Source: an uncultured Clostridia bacterium
GTDB lineage: Bacteria; Bacillota; Clostridia; Oscillospirales; CAG-272
Direction of reading: 5' to 3'
NCBI GenBank assembly: GCA_945485605.1
Contig: CALYSG010000081.1
Coordinates: 1 to 8,022, forward strand
Length of the DNA: 8,022 nucleotides
Shown here: positions 1 to 6,523 of the stretch, one piece after another
Numbering within the stretch: position 1 is the first letter of the stretch
How the letters are laid out: each line of letters opens with the position of its first letter
Translations under genes and position numbers: made by a program
Notes under the pieces: model-generated
The model's input: the letters and a program-made list of their open reading frames with translations, nothing else
Databases searched by the model: none
Told to the model about the DNA's origin: nothing

Positions 1-506
1 AGAAAGTTGAATATTGCAAGGGAGACATTCAGATATATCCCGTAATAGAGGAATATTTGAATGTAATCTACAAACACAGGCGGCGCCTCAAGACCCCTCA
101 CGATGGCAACGATAAGATATATAAGGTAAAATATTGCCATAAGAACGGCAAATCCGAGCGCAAGTATCATATTCGACACGGGACCGGCAAGCGACGACAG
201 CGCAAAACCCTTCCTCGGATTTCTGAAGTTCCTCGTATTTACGGGGCAGGGCTTTGCCCAACCGAAGCCTATCGTAAGCATTGCGATAAAGCCTATCGGA
301 TCAAGGTGCTTCACGGGATTCAGCGTAACTCTCCCGAAGTTTCTCGCCGTAGGGTCGCCGAGCTTATATGCAATAAATGCGTGCGATGCCTCATGAAACG
401 AGAGAGACAGCATTATTATAGGCAGCCACATAAGGAAGACTATCAGAAGCTCCTTTGCCCGCTCGGTTCCTCCGCTCATCAGCGCACGTATCAGATCAAT
501 CAGCAT
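1..506 (-). CDS. Site-2-type M50 family membrane metalloprotease, 3' part missing
   Basis: About 168 codons are visible from the start at 506; the gene continues past the left edge of the window. The protein is a membrane-embedded zinc protease of the M50/S2P group. A hydrophobic helix at about residues 20-36 leads into HEASH at residues 38-42, the HExxH zinc site with catalytic Glu39. It is followed by the family-typical LNPVKHLDPIG (62-72) and GWAKPCPVN (82-90), then a glycine/proline turn (SLAGPVSN) and further hydrophobic helices. The visible part ends at SLAIFNF, just where the family normally has its PIPPLDG motif with the third zinc ligand, so that ligand cannot be checked. The start is supported by GGAG seven bases upstream. 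It lies 15 bp behind lysA and is probably cotranscribed. Such short S2P homologues often precede scpA/scpB in Firmicutes. The natural substrate is unknown. Confidence 0.9.
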   Translation of the reverse strand, partial: MLIDLIRALMSGGTERAKELLIVFLMWLPIIMLSLSFHEASHAFIAYKLGDPTARNFGRVTLNPVKHLDPIGFIAMLTIGFGWAKPCPVNTRNFRNPRKGFALSSLAGPVSNMILALGFAVLMAIFYLIYLIVAIVRGLEAPPVFVDYIQIFLYYGIYLNVSLAIFNF

Positions 507-521
507 TTTCTTTCTCCATGC

Positions 522-1823
522 TCATAAAATATCGTTTTTAATAAGGTCACAATAGCTCTCGCGCATGACTGCGAGATCAGCCTTCCCTTTCCCGACCGTA
601 ACGATCGGAGGGCGCGGTACACGGTTATAGTTAGACGCCATCGAGTAATTGTACGCACCGGTCGTCAGGAATGCAAGTATATCCCCCGCCTTCGGAATCT
701 GAAGCTCAAGCTCTTCTCCGAGAAGGTCGCCTGATTCACAGCATCTGCCGGCAATAGTCACAAGCTCCGATGCCTCCTCGCACGCGCGGTCCGCTATCAC
801 GGCAGTATAGCGCGAGGAATAAAGCGCATATCTCGGATCGTCGGTCATTCCCCCGTCGACCGAAACATATGTGCGCATACCCGGAAGCCGCTTCACCGAG
901 CCTACCGTGTAAAGCGTCACGCCCGCGTCGGCGACGATCGATCGCCCCGGCTCAAGGATCACCCTCGGGAGCTCCGTACCTCTCTCCCTAAAGACAGCCT
1001 TAAGTGCTTCCGCCATCTCTTTTATTACAGCGGCGCGGTCGACTCTCCTGTCGTATTTGGTATAAGGCACGCCGATCCCTCCGCCGAGGTCCAGCACAGT
1101 GCATCCGCACCCATACTTTTCATTCATATCAGCCATAAAGGTCGCAAGCACCTCAGCTTCCTTAACGAAGGGCTCTGCGTCGAAGATCTGCGAGCCTATG
1201 TGACTGTGAAAGCCTTCAAGATTAAGATTATTCTTTTTCAGTGCCGAGGCGACTATCGATTCGGCGGCTCCCGTCGGTATCGCGCTCCCGAACTTTGAAT
1301 CTATGCGCCCCGTCGAGACGTATTTATGCGTATGAGGGTCTATCCCGGGTGTGATCCGCAGAAGTATATTCTGAACGACTCCCCTCTCACGGGCAAGGTC
1401 ATTAAGAAGCTCAAGCTCCTCTTCATTATCGACAACGAAACATCCGATACGCGCATCCAGCGCCTCACATATCTCGCGGCGAGTCTTGTTGCTCCCGTGG
1501 AAGAATATCTTCTCCGCCGGAAAACCCGCCATTAATGCTGTGTATATCTCGCCGCCCGACACACAGTCGGCACCGAGACCTTCTTCCTTTATTACAGGAT
1601 ATATTCCCGAAAAGCAGAGTGCCTTCGAGGCATAGGCCGGGTAAGAATCTACGCCGAAGTATTTCCTCATCGCCTCTCTGTATATACGGCAGTTTTCCCT
1701 TACCGCATCGGTATCAATAAGGTACAGCGGCGTGCCGTATTCCGAAGCAAGGCTCAGACAGTCAACCCCGCCGAGCGTCAGATGCCCTTTTTCGTTTACG
1801 TCAACGTGAGGATAAAGAATCAT
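522..1823 (-). CDS. lysA: Diaminopimelate decarboxylase
   Basis: This cytosolic PLP enzyme decarboxylates meso-diaminopimelate to L-lysine, the last step of lysine synthesis. The 433-residue length is normal for the family. The N-terminal alanine-racemase-like barrel carries the Schiff-base lysine Lys67 in YASK, HSHIGSQ at 206-212, the glycine-rich phosphate loop DLGGGIG at 245-251 and EPGR at 291-294. The C-terminal beta domain shows DGGMTDDPRYALY (323-335), CESGD at 362-366 with the active-site Cys362, and AYNYSMASNYN at 390-400 with the PLP-contacting Tyr391. All expected catalytic residues are present. The CESGD and DPRYALY motifs favour LysA over related ornithine/arginine decarboxylases. 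Its ATG overlaps the engB stop codon as ATGA, implying translational coupling. No lysine riboswitch is visible, which fits its position inside an operon driven from lon. Confidence 0.97.
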   Translation of the reverse strand: MILYPHVDVNEKGHLTLGGVDCLSLASEYGTPLYLIDTDAVRENCRIYREAMRKYFGVDSYPAYASKALCFSGIYPVIKEEGLGADCVSGGEIYTALMAGFPAEKIFFHGSNKTRREICEALDARIGCFVVDNEEELELLNDLARERGVVQNILLRITPGIDPHTHKYVSTGRIDSKFGSAIPTGAAESIVASALKKNNLNLEGFHSHIGSQIFDAEPFVKEAEVLATFMADMNEKYGCGCTVLDLGGGIGVPYTKYDRRVDRAAVIKEMAEALKAVFRERGTELPRVILEPGRSIVADAGVTLYTVGSVKRLPGMRTYVSVDGGMTDDPRYALYSSRYTAVIADRACEEASELVTIAGRCCESGDLLGEELELQIPKAGDILAFLTTGAYNYSMASNYNRVPRPPIVTVGKGKADLAVMRESYCDLIKNDIL

Positions 1824-2416
1824 ACCTTATTCGCGATCCTGCGCATTATCTCGCGCGTAAGTTCGTCCTTCCCCTCGCCCTTCAGCGACGAAAAAGGTAT
1901 TATCACCGTCCCGGGAGCTATCACGTCGGACGCGGCAAGGGCGGCAAGGTTCTTTTCCCTCTCGGTCTTGTTGAGCTTATCGGTCTTCGTTGCGACGATG
2001 ATATATGGTATCCCCGAACGGTTCATAAAATCTATCATCATAATGTCGTCCTTTGTCGCGCCTATCCTCGAATCCACGAGCTGAACTACCGCTCGCAGAC
2101 GGTCTATGTCAGGATTCGCCGTAAAATACCCATCGGTCAGAGCCGACCAGCGGCGCTTATCCGCCTCGGAGCGCTTCGCAAATCCGTAGCCCGGAAGGTC
2201 GACAAGGTAATACTTCCCGTCAACGACGTAAAAGTTCACGGTTATCGTCTTTCCCGGCGAGGAGCTGACGCGGGCGAGTGACTTTCTGCCGAGCAGAGTA
2301 TTTATGAGTGAGGATTTCCCGACATTCGATCTGCCCGAAAAGGCGATCTGCGGTAATATGTCTCGCGGGAACTGCGATGGCATTCCCGCGCTGATCTTAA
2401 GCTCAGCCTGTGCCAT
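1820..2416 (-). CDS. engB: Ribosome-biogenesis GTPase EngB (YsxC/YihA)
   Basis: This is a TRAFAC-class GTPase of the EngB/YsxC family, 198 residues, the normal size. In Bacillus and E. coli these proteins are needed for late assembly of the 50S ribosomal subunit. All five G motifs are visible: G1 GRSNVGKS (28-35), G2 around Thr57/Thr59 after SSPGKT, G3 DLPG (73-76) in the typical DLPGYGFA, G4 TKTD (143-146) and G5 SSLKG (176-180). There is no signal peptide or membrane segment. An AAAGGA Shine-Dalgarno lies about ten bases before the ATG, slightly far. The gene follows lon by 34 bp and overlaps lysA by four bases. The lon-engB order is a known Firmicutes arrangement (lonA-ysxC in Bacillus subtilis), which supports the assignment. 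Confidence 0.97.
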   Translation of the reverse strand: MAQAELKISAGMPSQFPRDILPQIAFSGRSNVGKSSLINTLLGRKSLARVSSSPGKTITVNFYVVDGKYYLVDLPGYGFAKRSEADKRRWSALTDGYFTANPDIDRLRAVVQLVDSRIGATKDDIMMIDFMNRSGIPYIIVATKTDKLNKTEREKNLAALAASDVIAPGTVIIPFSSLKGEGKDELTREIMRRIANKV

Positions 2417-2450
2417 TTTAAAAAATTCCTTTCAGTCTTAAGCCCTGACT

Positions 2451-4874
2451 TCAGACTCCTGCGCTGTCCCTTGCAGTGTTTTCCTTCCCATCGGCAAAAA
2501 TTGCCGAAATATCACTGCCGGTCTGCTTTAATGGATCCTTGACACTCACAGCGGCAACATCGGGAAGAAGTGCGGCATCAAGGACTTCCGAGGCGTGGCG
2601 CACCGTTATGAAGGTCAGAGCCTTCGCAGCCTCCGTATCGACGTCCTCAAGGTTCGGAGCGTTGTCTGCCGGGATTATTACCTTTTTTATACCGGCTTTA
2701 TACGCCGCCATGGTTTTTTCTCGCAATCCTCCGATCGCGAGGACGTTTCCGCGAAGTGTAATTTCGCCTGTCATTGCAATATCCCGCTTCACGGCGCGAC
2801 CCGTAAGTGCGCTGACGAGTGCGGTCATTATCGTAATTCCCGCCGACGGTCCGTCCTTCGGAACGGCGCCCTCCGGCACGTGTATATGGATATCCTTAGT
2901 TTTATAGAAATCCGCCGCGATACCGAGCTCAGATGCGATAGAGCGTATATAGCTCACCGCCGCCTGCGCCGATTCCTTCATCACGTCTCCGAGCGAGCCG
3001 GTCAGCTCGAGCTTGCCCGAACCGTCGAGCACGGCTACCTCGATCTTAAGCATATCCCCACCGACTTCGGTATAAGCAAGCCCGTTGACTACACCGACCT
3101 CGTCGACAAGAGAGAGCTTTTCGGGTATTATCTTTCTCACCCCGAGGTAACGCTCTATGTCCTTCTTATCTATTACTACGCGAGTGATGCCCTCTTCTAC
3201 TATCCGCATCGCCGCCTTTCGGCATAACGCCGCGATCTCACGTTCAAGGTTACGCACTCCCGACTCGGCTGTATAGTAATCGATGACCTCGATCAACGCT
3301 TCGTCGGTCACCTTCATCATTCTGAGGTTCATACCGTGGCGCTTCACCTGCTTCGGCAGCAGATGATGCCTCGCGATACCGAGCTTTTCGTTTCTCGTAT
3401 AGCTCTTCAGCTCGATGATCTCCATACGGTCGATAAGCGGTCTCGGCACCGTTTCAAGCGTGTTCGCCGTGCATACGAACAGACAATCCGAGAGGTCAAA
3501 CGGGACCTCTATGAAATGGTCGCGGAAGAATTTGTTCTGCTCCGGGTCAAGGACTTCAAGCAGTGCCGAGGCGGGGTCTCCGCGCCCGTCCGAGCCTACC
3601 TTGTCTATCTCGTCAAGGAGCATAAGGGGATTTTTCGTCTGCACCTGCCCGAGGGCGGCAATGATCCGTCCGGGCATCGAACCGACATAGGTCTTCCTGT
3701 GCCCTCTGATATCTGCCTCGTCGCGCACTCCTCCGAGTGAGACGCGGACGTATTTTCTCCTCATGGCTCTCGCGATCGATCTGGCGACAGAGGTCTTTCC
3801 GGTTCCCGGAGGTCCGACAAGGCAGATTATCTGATTCTTCAGATCGGGATTGAGCTGTCTTACGGCAAGGTACTCAAGTATCCTCTCCTTGACCTTCTCA
3901 AGCCCGTCGTGATCCTCGTCAAGTATCTTCTTCGCCGCCGCGATATCAGTCCTGTCGGCGGTACGGCGAGTCCACGGAAGCTCAAGACATATATCGAGGT
4001 AATTTCTTATGACACTTGCCTCGGCAGAGCCGAACTGCGACCTTGCCATTCTCTCGTTCTCGCGGAGCAGCTTTTCCTCGACCTCCTTCGGGAGATGTGC
4101 CGAGGTTATCTTCTTATAATATTCGTCCTCCTCGTCACCCTCGCCGAGCTCATCGCGGATCGCGTTGAGCTGTTCGTGCAAATACCTCTCCTTCTGACTT
4201 TCATTAAGACGGTCTCGCACCTTCTTATGTATCGTAAGCTCACATTCAAGGAGCTCGGATTCCTTACCGAGAAGGTAGATAAGAGTCTCTATACGGCGAA
4301 GCGGTTCAAAGGTCTCAAGGATCTTCTGCTTGTCTTCAAGCCTTACCATAATATTGGATGCAATAAAATCGGCGAGCAGTCCGGGATCCTCTATCTGCTT
4401 TGCCGCAGATACGACATCCCCGGAAACGGTCGGGAAATAGGTCATAATATGCTCGAATGCGATCCTTGCCTCGCGCACGTAAGCCTCGCCGCGCAATCCG
4501 CCGTTGTCCGGAAGTGTATAGGTCTTGCATAGCACCTCGGCGGTGAAGTAGGCACCGGTGCGCTCTTTGCTCTGTATCGTCGCGCGCGAAAATCCCTCGG
4601 CTATCACGCGAAGGTTACCGCCGTTTTCGGTTATCGTCTGACGTAGCCTCGCGGCGGTACCGACCGTGCAAAGCGAGTAGTTGTTCCCCGCCCTTTCGGG
4701 CTTCGCCGTTACTAACAAAACACATCCGTTTCCCGAGTTCGCCGCACCTACCGCGGCAATGTTCTCGCTCTCGGAGAGTTCAAAATTCATAGTTATCGAA
4801 GGAAACGCGACCGTGTCGTGAAGGATTATCACAGGCAGAGTCATCATTTCGGCTTTTTCTATGTATGCTGGCAT
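2451..4874 (-). CDS. lon: ATP-dependent Lon protease (endopeptidase La, LonA type)
   Basis: This cytosolic hexameric AAA+ serine protease degrades misfolded and selected regulatory proteins. It has 807 residues and a complete LonA layout: an N-terminal substrate-binding domain (about 11-200), a helical linker with QKERYLHEQLNAIRDELGE (227-245), and an AAA+ module with Walker A GPPGTGKT (354-361) and Walker B LMLLDEID (417-424). The C-terminal protease domain carries Ser677 in KDGPSAG and Lys720 in GGLREK, spaced 43 residues apart as in E. coli Lon. The last ~35 residues (PDVAAVSVKD onward) form a polar tail beyond the conserved core. The ATG at 4874 is chosen because AAAGGA sits six bases upstream and the LPVIILHDTVAFP strand follows at the expected distance. 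A promoter with a perfect palindrome just behind it lies upstream. No CIRCE or CtsR heptad repeat was seen. Confidence 0.98.
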   Translation of the reverse strand: MPAYIEKAEMMTLPVIILHDTVAFPSITMNFELSESENIAAVGAANSGNGCVLLVTAKPERAGNNYSLCTVGTAARLRQTITENGGNLRVIAEGFSRATIQSKERTGAYFTAEVLCKTYTLPDNGGLRGEAYVREARIAFEHIMTYFPTVSGDVVSAAKQIEDPGLLADFIASNIMVRLEDKQKILETFEPLRRIETLIYLLGKESELLECELTIHKKVRDRLNESQKERYLHEQLNAIRDELGEGDEEDEYYKKITSAHLPKEVEEKLLRENERMARSQFGSAEASVIRNYLDICLELPWTRRTADRTDIAAAKKILDEDHDGLEKVKERILEYLAVRQLNPDLKNQIICLVGPPGTGKTSVARSIARAMRRKYVRVSLGGVRDEADIRGHRKTYVGSMPGRIIAALGQVQTKNPLMLLDEIDKVGSDGRGDPASALLEVLDPEQNKFFRDHFIEVPFDLSDCLFVCTANTLETVPRPLIDRMEIIELKSYTRNEKLGIARHHLLPKQVKRHGMNLRMMKVTDEALIEVIDYYTAESGVRNLEREIAALCRKAAMRIVEEGITRVVIDKKDIERYLGVRKIIPEKLSLVDEVGVVNGLAYTEVGGDMLKIEVAVLDGSGKLELTGSLGDVMKESAQAAVSYIRSIASELGIAADFYKTKDIHIHVPEGAVPKDGPSAGITIMTALVSALTGRAVKRDIAMTGEITLRGNVLAIGGLREKTMAAYKAGIKKVIIPADNAPNLEDVDTEAAKALTFITVRHASEVLDAALLPDVAAVSVKDPLKQTGSDISAIFADGKENTARDSAGV

Positions 4875-4903
4875 TTTTGTTCCTTTCAGGGTTTGTGTTT
4901 GCG

Positions 4904-4919
4904 CAGGTATATATACCTG
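4904..4919. promoter_or_regulatory. 16-bp perfect palindrome at the predicted lon start site
   Basis: CAGGTATATATACCTG reads identically on both strands. It begins about one base downstream of the predicted lon transcription start and ends 29 bases before the lon start codon. It could be a repressor operator or, in RNA, a six-bp hairpin with a four-base loop at the extreme 5' end of the mRNA. It does not match CIRCE, the CtsR repeat or the SOS box as I know them. Confidence 0.55.
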
Positions 4920-4926
4920 ATTTTAT

Positions 4927-4955
4927 ATTATATCACATTTCTTTGGTTTTTTCCA
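4927..4955 (-). promoter_or_regulatory. Sigma-A promoter of the lon operon
   Basis: On the minus strand TGGAAA (4955-4950, four of six to TTGACA) is followed after 17 bp by a perfect TATAAT (4932-4927). The -10 carries the extended TGTGA element (TRTGN) typical of Gram-positive vegetative promoters. The start point is predicted near 4920, giving a leader of about 46 bases. Confidence 0.75.
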
Positions 4956-4981
4956 CATCCGAAGATGATTATTTACAATAT

Positions 4982-4998
4982 AAAAAAACGCACAGCGG
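4982..4998 (-). terminator. Terminator half-stem and U7 tract of the putative small RNA
   Basis: CCGCUGUG is the 3' side of a perfect stem whose 5' side lies at 5062-5055, followed by CG and seven U. The stem encloses 56 bases, so this is not a compact textbook hairpin. A weaker local 5-bp hairpin with G-U pairs (GCAGU/GCUGU) overlaps it and could compete, which would allow conditional read-through into lon. Confidence 0.5.
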
Positions 4999-5106
4999 TG
5001 ACTGCCCGTGGCGAGGTGATATCATAAGATTGATATTCCGCCGCAAAACCGTGTCCGCTGTGATTTATGTTTGGATCGCGCCTATTGGCCCATGGCTCGA
5101 TCCGGT
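4982..5106 (-). ncRNA. Putative structured small RNA or lon leader, about 125 nt, unrecognised
   Basis: A strong promoter (5113-5141) predicts a transcript starting near 5106 with no sensible ORF. The RNA would fold into a 5' hairpin, GGAUCG (5103-5098) with CGAUCC (5078-5073) extended by GCC/GGC across one mismatch around an 11-base loop. A second domain is closed by the perfect 8-bp stem CACAGCGG (5062-5055) with CCGCUGUG (4998-4991). Inside it is a hairpin AUAUCA/UGAUAU with a six-base loop, extended by GGCG/CGCC. The closing stem is followed two bases later by U7 (4988-4982), as in an intrinsic terminator. It does not show the motifs I know for SRP RNA, 6S RNA, tmRNA or common riboswitches. 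It may be a free small RNA or an attenuator upstream of lon, whose own promoter begins 26 bp further on. Confidence 0.5.
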
Positions 5107-5112
5107 GAAAAG

Positions 5113-5141
5113 ATTATATCACACCGCCGCCGTTTTGTAAA
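5113..5141 (-). promoter_or_regulatory. Strong sigma-A promoter upstream of the putative small RNA
   Basis: TTTACA (5141-5136, five of six to consensus), an exact 17-bp spacer, and TATAAT (5118-5113) preceded by TGTGA. This is the best promoter match on the minus strand of the intergenic region. It points toward lon, but 239 bp separate its -10 from the lon start codon. The start is predicted near 5106. CGGTG/CACCG arms flank the -10 symmetrically (5103-5107 and 5122-5126). Confidence 0.8.
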
Positions 5142-5335
5142 CTATCATTTTTACCGATTTTTCATTTAATTTTTTGTGGATAACCATATAAAACGGAAAT
5201 TTTTCCAAAAAGGCAAAATTCCCTTCCGGAAGCACTCAGCTGAGCCTGTTTTTGAAAAAATAACCAACAAAACCCTGCACGACCGTCTTTCTTTATATGT
5301 ACATGCCGAAAATAAAGGATCATTTCAAAATACAG
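5142..5335. other. AT-rich intergenic spacer without a supported gene
   Basis: This stretch between the small-RNA promoter and the dehydrogenase promoter holds no ORF with a ribosome binding site and no strong hairpin. It contains one perfect DnaA box and two adjacent 10-bp palindromes, CTTCCGGAAG (5223-5232) and CTCAGCTGAG (5235-5244), which have no loop and would make only weak RNA hairpins. They could be protein-binding sites; nothing in the sequence identifies the protein. Confidence 0.5.
5175..5183 (-). promoter_or_regulatory. Perfect consensus DnaA box
   Basis: TTATCCACA on the minus strand is an exact match to the high-affinity DnaA box. A one-mismatch relative, TTTTCCACA, lies on the plus strand at 4949-4957 over the lon -35. 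There is no cluster of boxes and no replication gene nearby, so it is not an origin. It may be a DnaA-regulated site or chance. Confidence 0.35.
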
Positions 5336-5364
5336 TTGCAAAGAAAGGATGATTGTGATATAAT
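5336..5364 (+). promoter_or_regulatory. Sigma-A promoter of the malate/lactate dehydrogenase gene
   Basis: TTGCAA (5336-5341, five of six to TTGACA), an exact 17-bp spacer, and a perfect TATAAT (5359-5364) with an extended TGTGA element. The start is predicted near 5371, giving a leader of about 43 bases. The match is strong and agrees with the apparently expression-optimised codon use of the gene behind it. Confidence 0.85.
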
Positions 5365-5370
5365 TAACAT
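5353..5370. promoter_or_regulatory. Probable Rex (NADH/NAD+ sensor) operator
   Basis: TTGTGATATAATTAACAT matches the Rex consensus TTGTTAA-N4-TTAACAA at 11 of 14 fixed positions; TTGTGA is itself a common left half in other Rex sites. The site covers the -10 and ends at the predicted start, an ideal position for repression. Rex typically represses NADH-consuming fermentation genes until NADH rises, which suits a malate/lactate dehydrogenase. Part of the match is forced by the -10 itself, so confidence is moderate. Confidence 0.5.
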
Positions 5371-5383
5371 AAACAAAATTTAA

Positions 5384-5400
5384 TGAAAGCTGAGCTTTCA
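5384..5400 (+). promoter_or_regulatory. 5' UTR hairpin next to the dehydrogenase Shine-Dalgarno
   Basis: TGAAAGC (5384-5390) and GCTTTCA (5394-5400) form a perfect 7-bp stem with a three-base loop. The stem ends one base before GGAGG (5402-5406), which is seven bases from the ATG. It leaves the ribosome binding site free and may stabilise the 5' end of the mRNA. An operator function is also possible. Confidence 0.5.
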
Positions 5401-5413
5401 CGGAGGAAAAAAT

Positions 5414-6523
5414 ATGGCAAAAACTAACATCGTCGATTGGACAACAATAACGAATTTCGTTGTTGACTCTTTCGTCGGCTACGGAATTCCCCGCAAGGAC
5501 GCCGAGATCTGCGCGGACGTTCTTCTCGAATCCGACAAGCGCGGTATCGAGTCCCACGGTGTAAACCGTTTCAAGCCCGTCTACCTTGACAGGATCAAGG
5601 CGGGTATCCAGAGCCCCGTTACCAACTACGAAATAGTCAAAGAGACCCCCACCACGGCTGTCGTTGACGGTCACAGCGGTATGGGTCAGGTCATCGGCTA
5701 CAAGTCGATGGAGCTCGCCATAAAGAAGGCAAAGGAATACGGTATGGGCATGGTCGTCGTCCGCAACTCCTGCCACTACGGCATAGCGGGCTACTACACC
5801 TCCATGGCTACCAAGGCAGGCTGCATCGGCATGACCGGTACGAACGCCCGTCCGACCGTTGCTCCGACCTTCGGCGTCGCCGGTGCGTTCGGAACCAACC
5901 CCTTGACCCTCGGTGTTCCTACCGATGAAGCGTTTGATTTCAACTTTGACTGCGCGACCTCCATAATCCAGAACGGTAAGCTCGAGTATTATCAGAGAAT
6001 CGGTCACGAAGCTCCCGCAGGCACTCTCATCACCACCGACGGAACTCCTTTCGTCGGCTCGAGCGCAGAGGCCCTCAAGGCTATGGCAAGAGGAGAGGCT
6101 GCTCTCTGCCCGCTCGGCGGTATCGGCGAAGATCTCGCAGGCTACAAGGGCTACGGATTTGCTCTGTTCGTAGAGCTTCTCTCGGCAGTTCTTCAGGACG
6201 GTTCTTACGGTAAATCCCTTACCGGCAAGGGTGAGAACGGCGAGAAGGTTCCCTTCCGCCTCGGTCACTTCTTCATCGCGATCGACACCGATCACTTCAT
6301 GGGTGAAGATGTCTGCCGCAAGAAGGCGGGCGACATTCTCCGCGAAGTCCGTGCGACGAAGAAAGCTCCCGGTCACGACCGCATCTACACCGCCGGTGAG
6401 AAGGAATACGACATCCGCCTTGCGAGAAAGAACGGCGTTCCGATCAACGAGAGCGTTCAGAAGGAATTCATCGCCATCCGCGATGAGCTCAACCTCAACT
6501 ATCACTTCCCCTTCGAGGACTGA
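5414..6523 (+). CDS. LDH2/MDH2-family malate/L-lactate dehydrogenase
   Basis: This 369-residue protein belongs to the type-2 malate/L-lactate dehydrogenase family (relatives YlbC, AllD, YiaK, ComC), cytosolic NAD(P)-dependent 2-hydroxyacid dehydrogenases that lack the classical Rossmann fold. Family marks are ESHGVNR (46-52) with His48 at the position of the catalytic His in YiaK, NSCHYGIAGYY (118-128), GTNARPTVAPTFG (142-154), FGTNPLTLGVPT (159-170), DCATS (179-183) and LGGIGEDLAGYKGYG (234-248). The length is normal and no residue is obviously missing. The start is fixed by GGAGG seven bases upstream. Codons are strongly biased to C/U-ending forms, unlike the malic enzyme behind it, which suggests high expression. 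Substrate cannot be read from sequence: the malic enzyme downstream favours malate/oxaloacetate, but lactate, ureidoglycolate or another 2-hydroxyacid is possible. It has its own promoter with a Rex-like site. Confidence 0.9.
   Translation: MAKTNIVDWTTITNFVVDSFVGYGIPRKDAEICADVLLESDKRGIESHGVNRFKPVYLDRIKAGIQSPVTNYEIVKETPTTAVVDGHSGMGQVIGYKSMELAIKKAKEYGMGMVVVRNSCHYGIAGYYTSMATKAGCIGMTGTNARPTVAPTFGVAGAFGTNPLTLGVPTDEAFDFNFDCATSIIQNGKLEYYQRIGHEAPAGTLITTDGTPFVGSSAEALKAMARGEAALCPLGGIGEDLAGYKGYGFALFVELLSAVLQDGSYGKSLTGKGENGEKVPFRLGHFFIAIDTDHFMGEDVCRKKAGDILREVRATKKAPGHDRIYTAGEKEYDIRLARKNGVPINESVQKEFIAIRDELNLNYHFPFED

Noticed and set aside
57..527. 156-codon plus-strand open frame at the left edge
   Set aside because: The opposite strand encodes a clear M50 protease with HEASH and GWAKP motifs, so the plus frame is a shadow rich in Arg/His with no family resemblance.
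1824..2450. Lysine riboswitch upstream of lysA
   Set aside because: lysA overlaps engB by four bases and the only nearby gap (2417-2450) is 34 bp, far too short for a lysine aptamer.
2476..4532. Several plus-strand open frames of 90-210 codons opposite lon
   Set aside because: They are shadows of the intact lon gene; their translations show no domain and no ribosome binding sites were evident.
4875..5106. SRP RNA, 6S RNA or a known riboswitch as identity of the structured RNA
   Set aside because: The SRP apical GGAAGGAAGCAGC-type motif is absent, the length is short for 6S RNA, and no aptamer core I know could be aligned by eye. A covariance-model search could change this.
4865..5140. Short plus-strand open frames across the lon promoter region
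   Set aside because: They lack ribosome binding sites and cross the lon start, both minus-strand promoters and the structured RNA.
4949..5183. Replication origin suggested by the DnaA box and AT-rich DNA
   Set aside because: There is only one perfect box and one near match, no cluster, and no dnaA, dnaN or parAB nearby.
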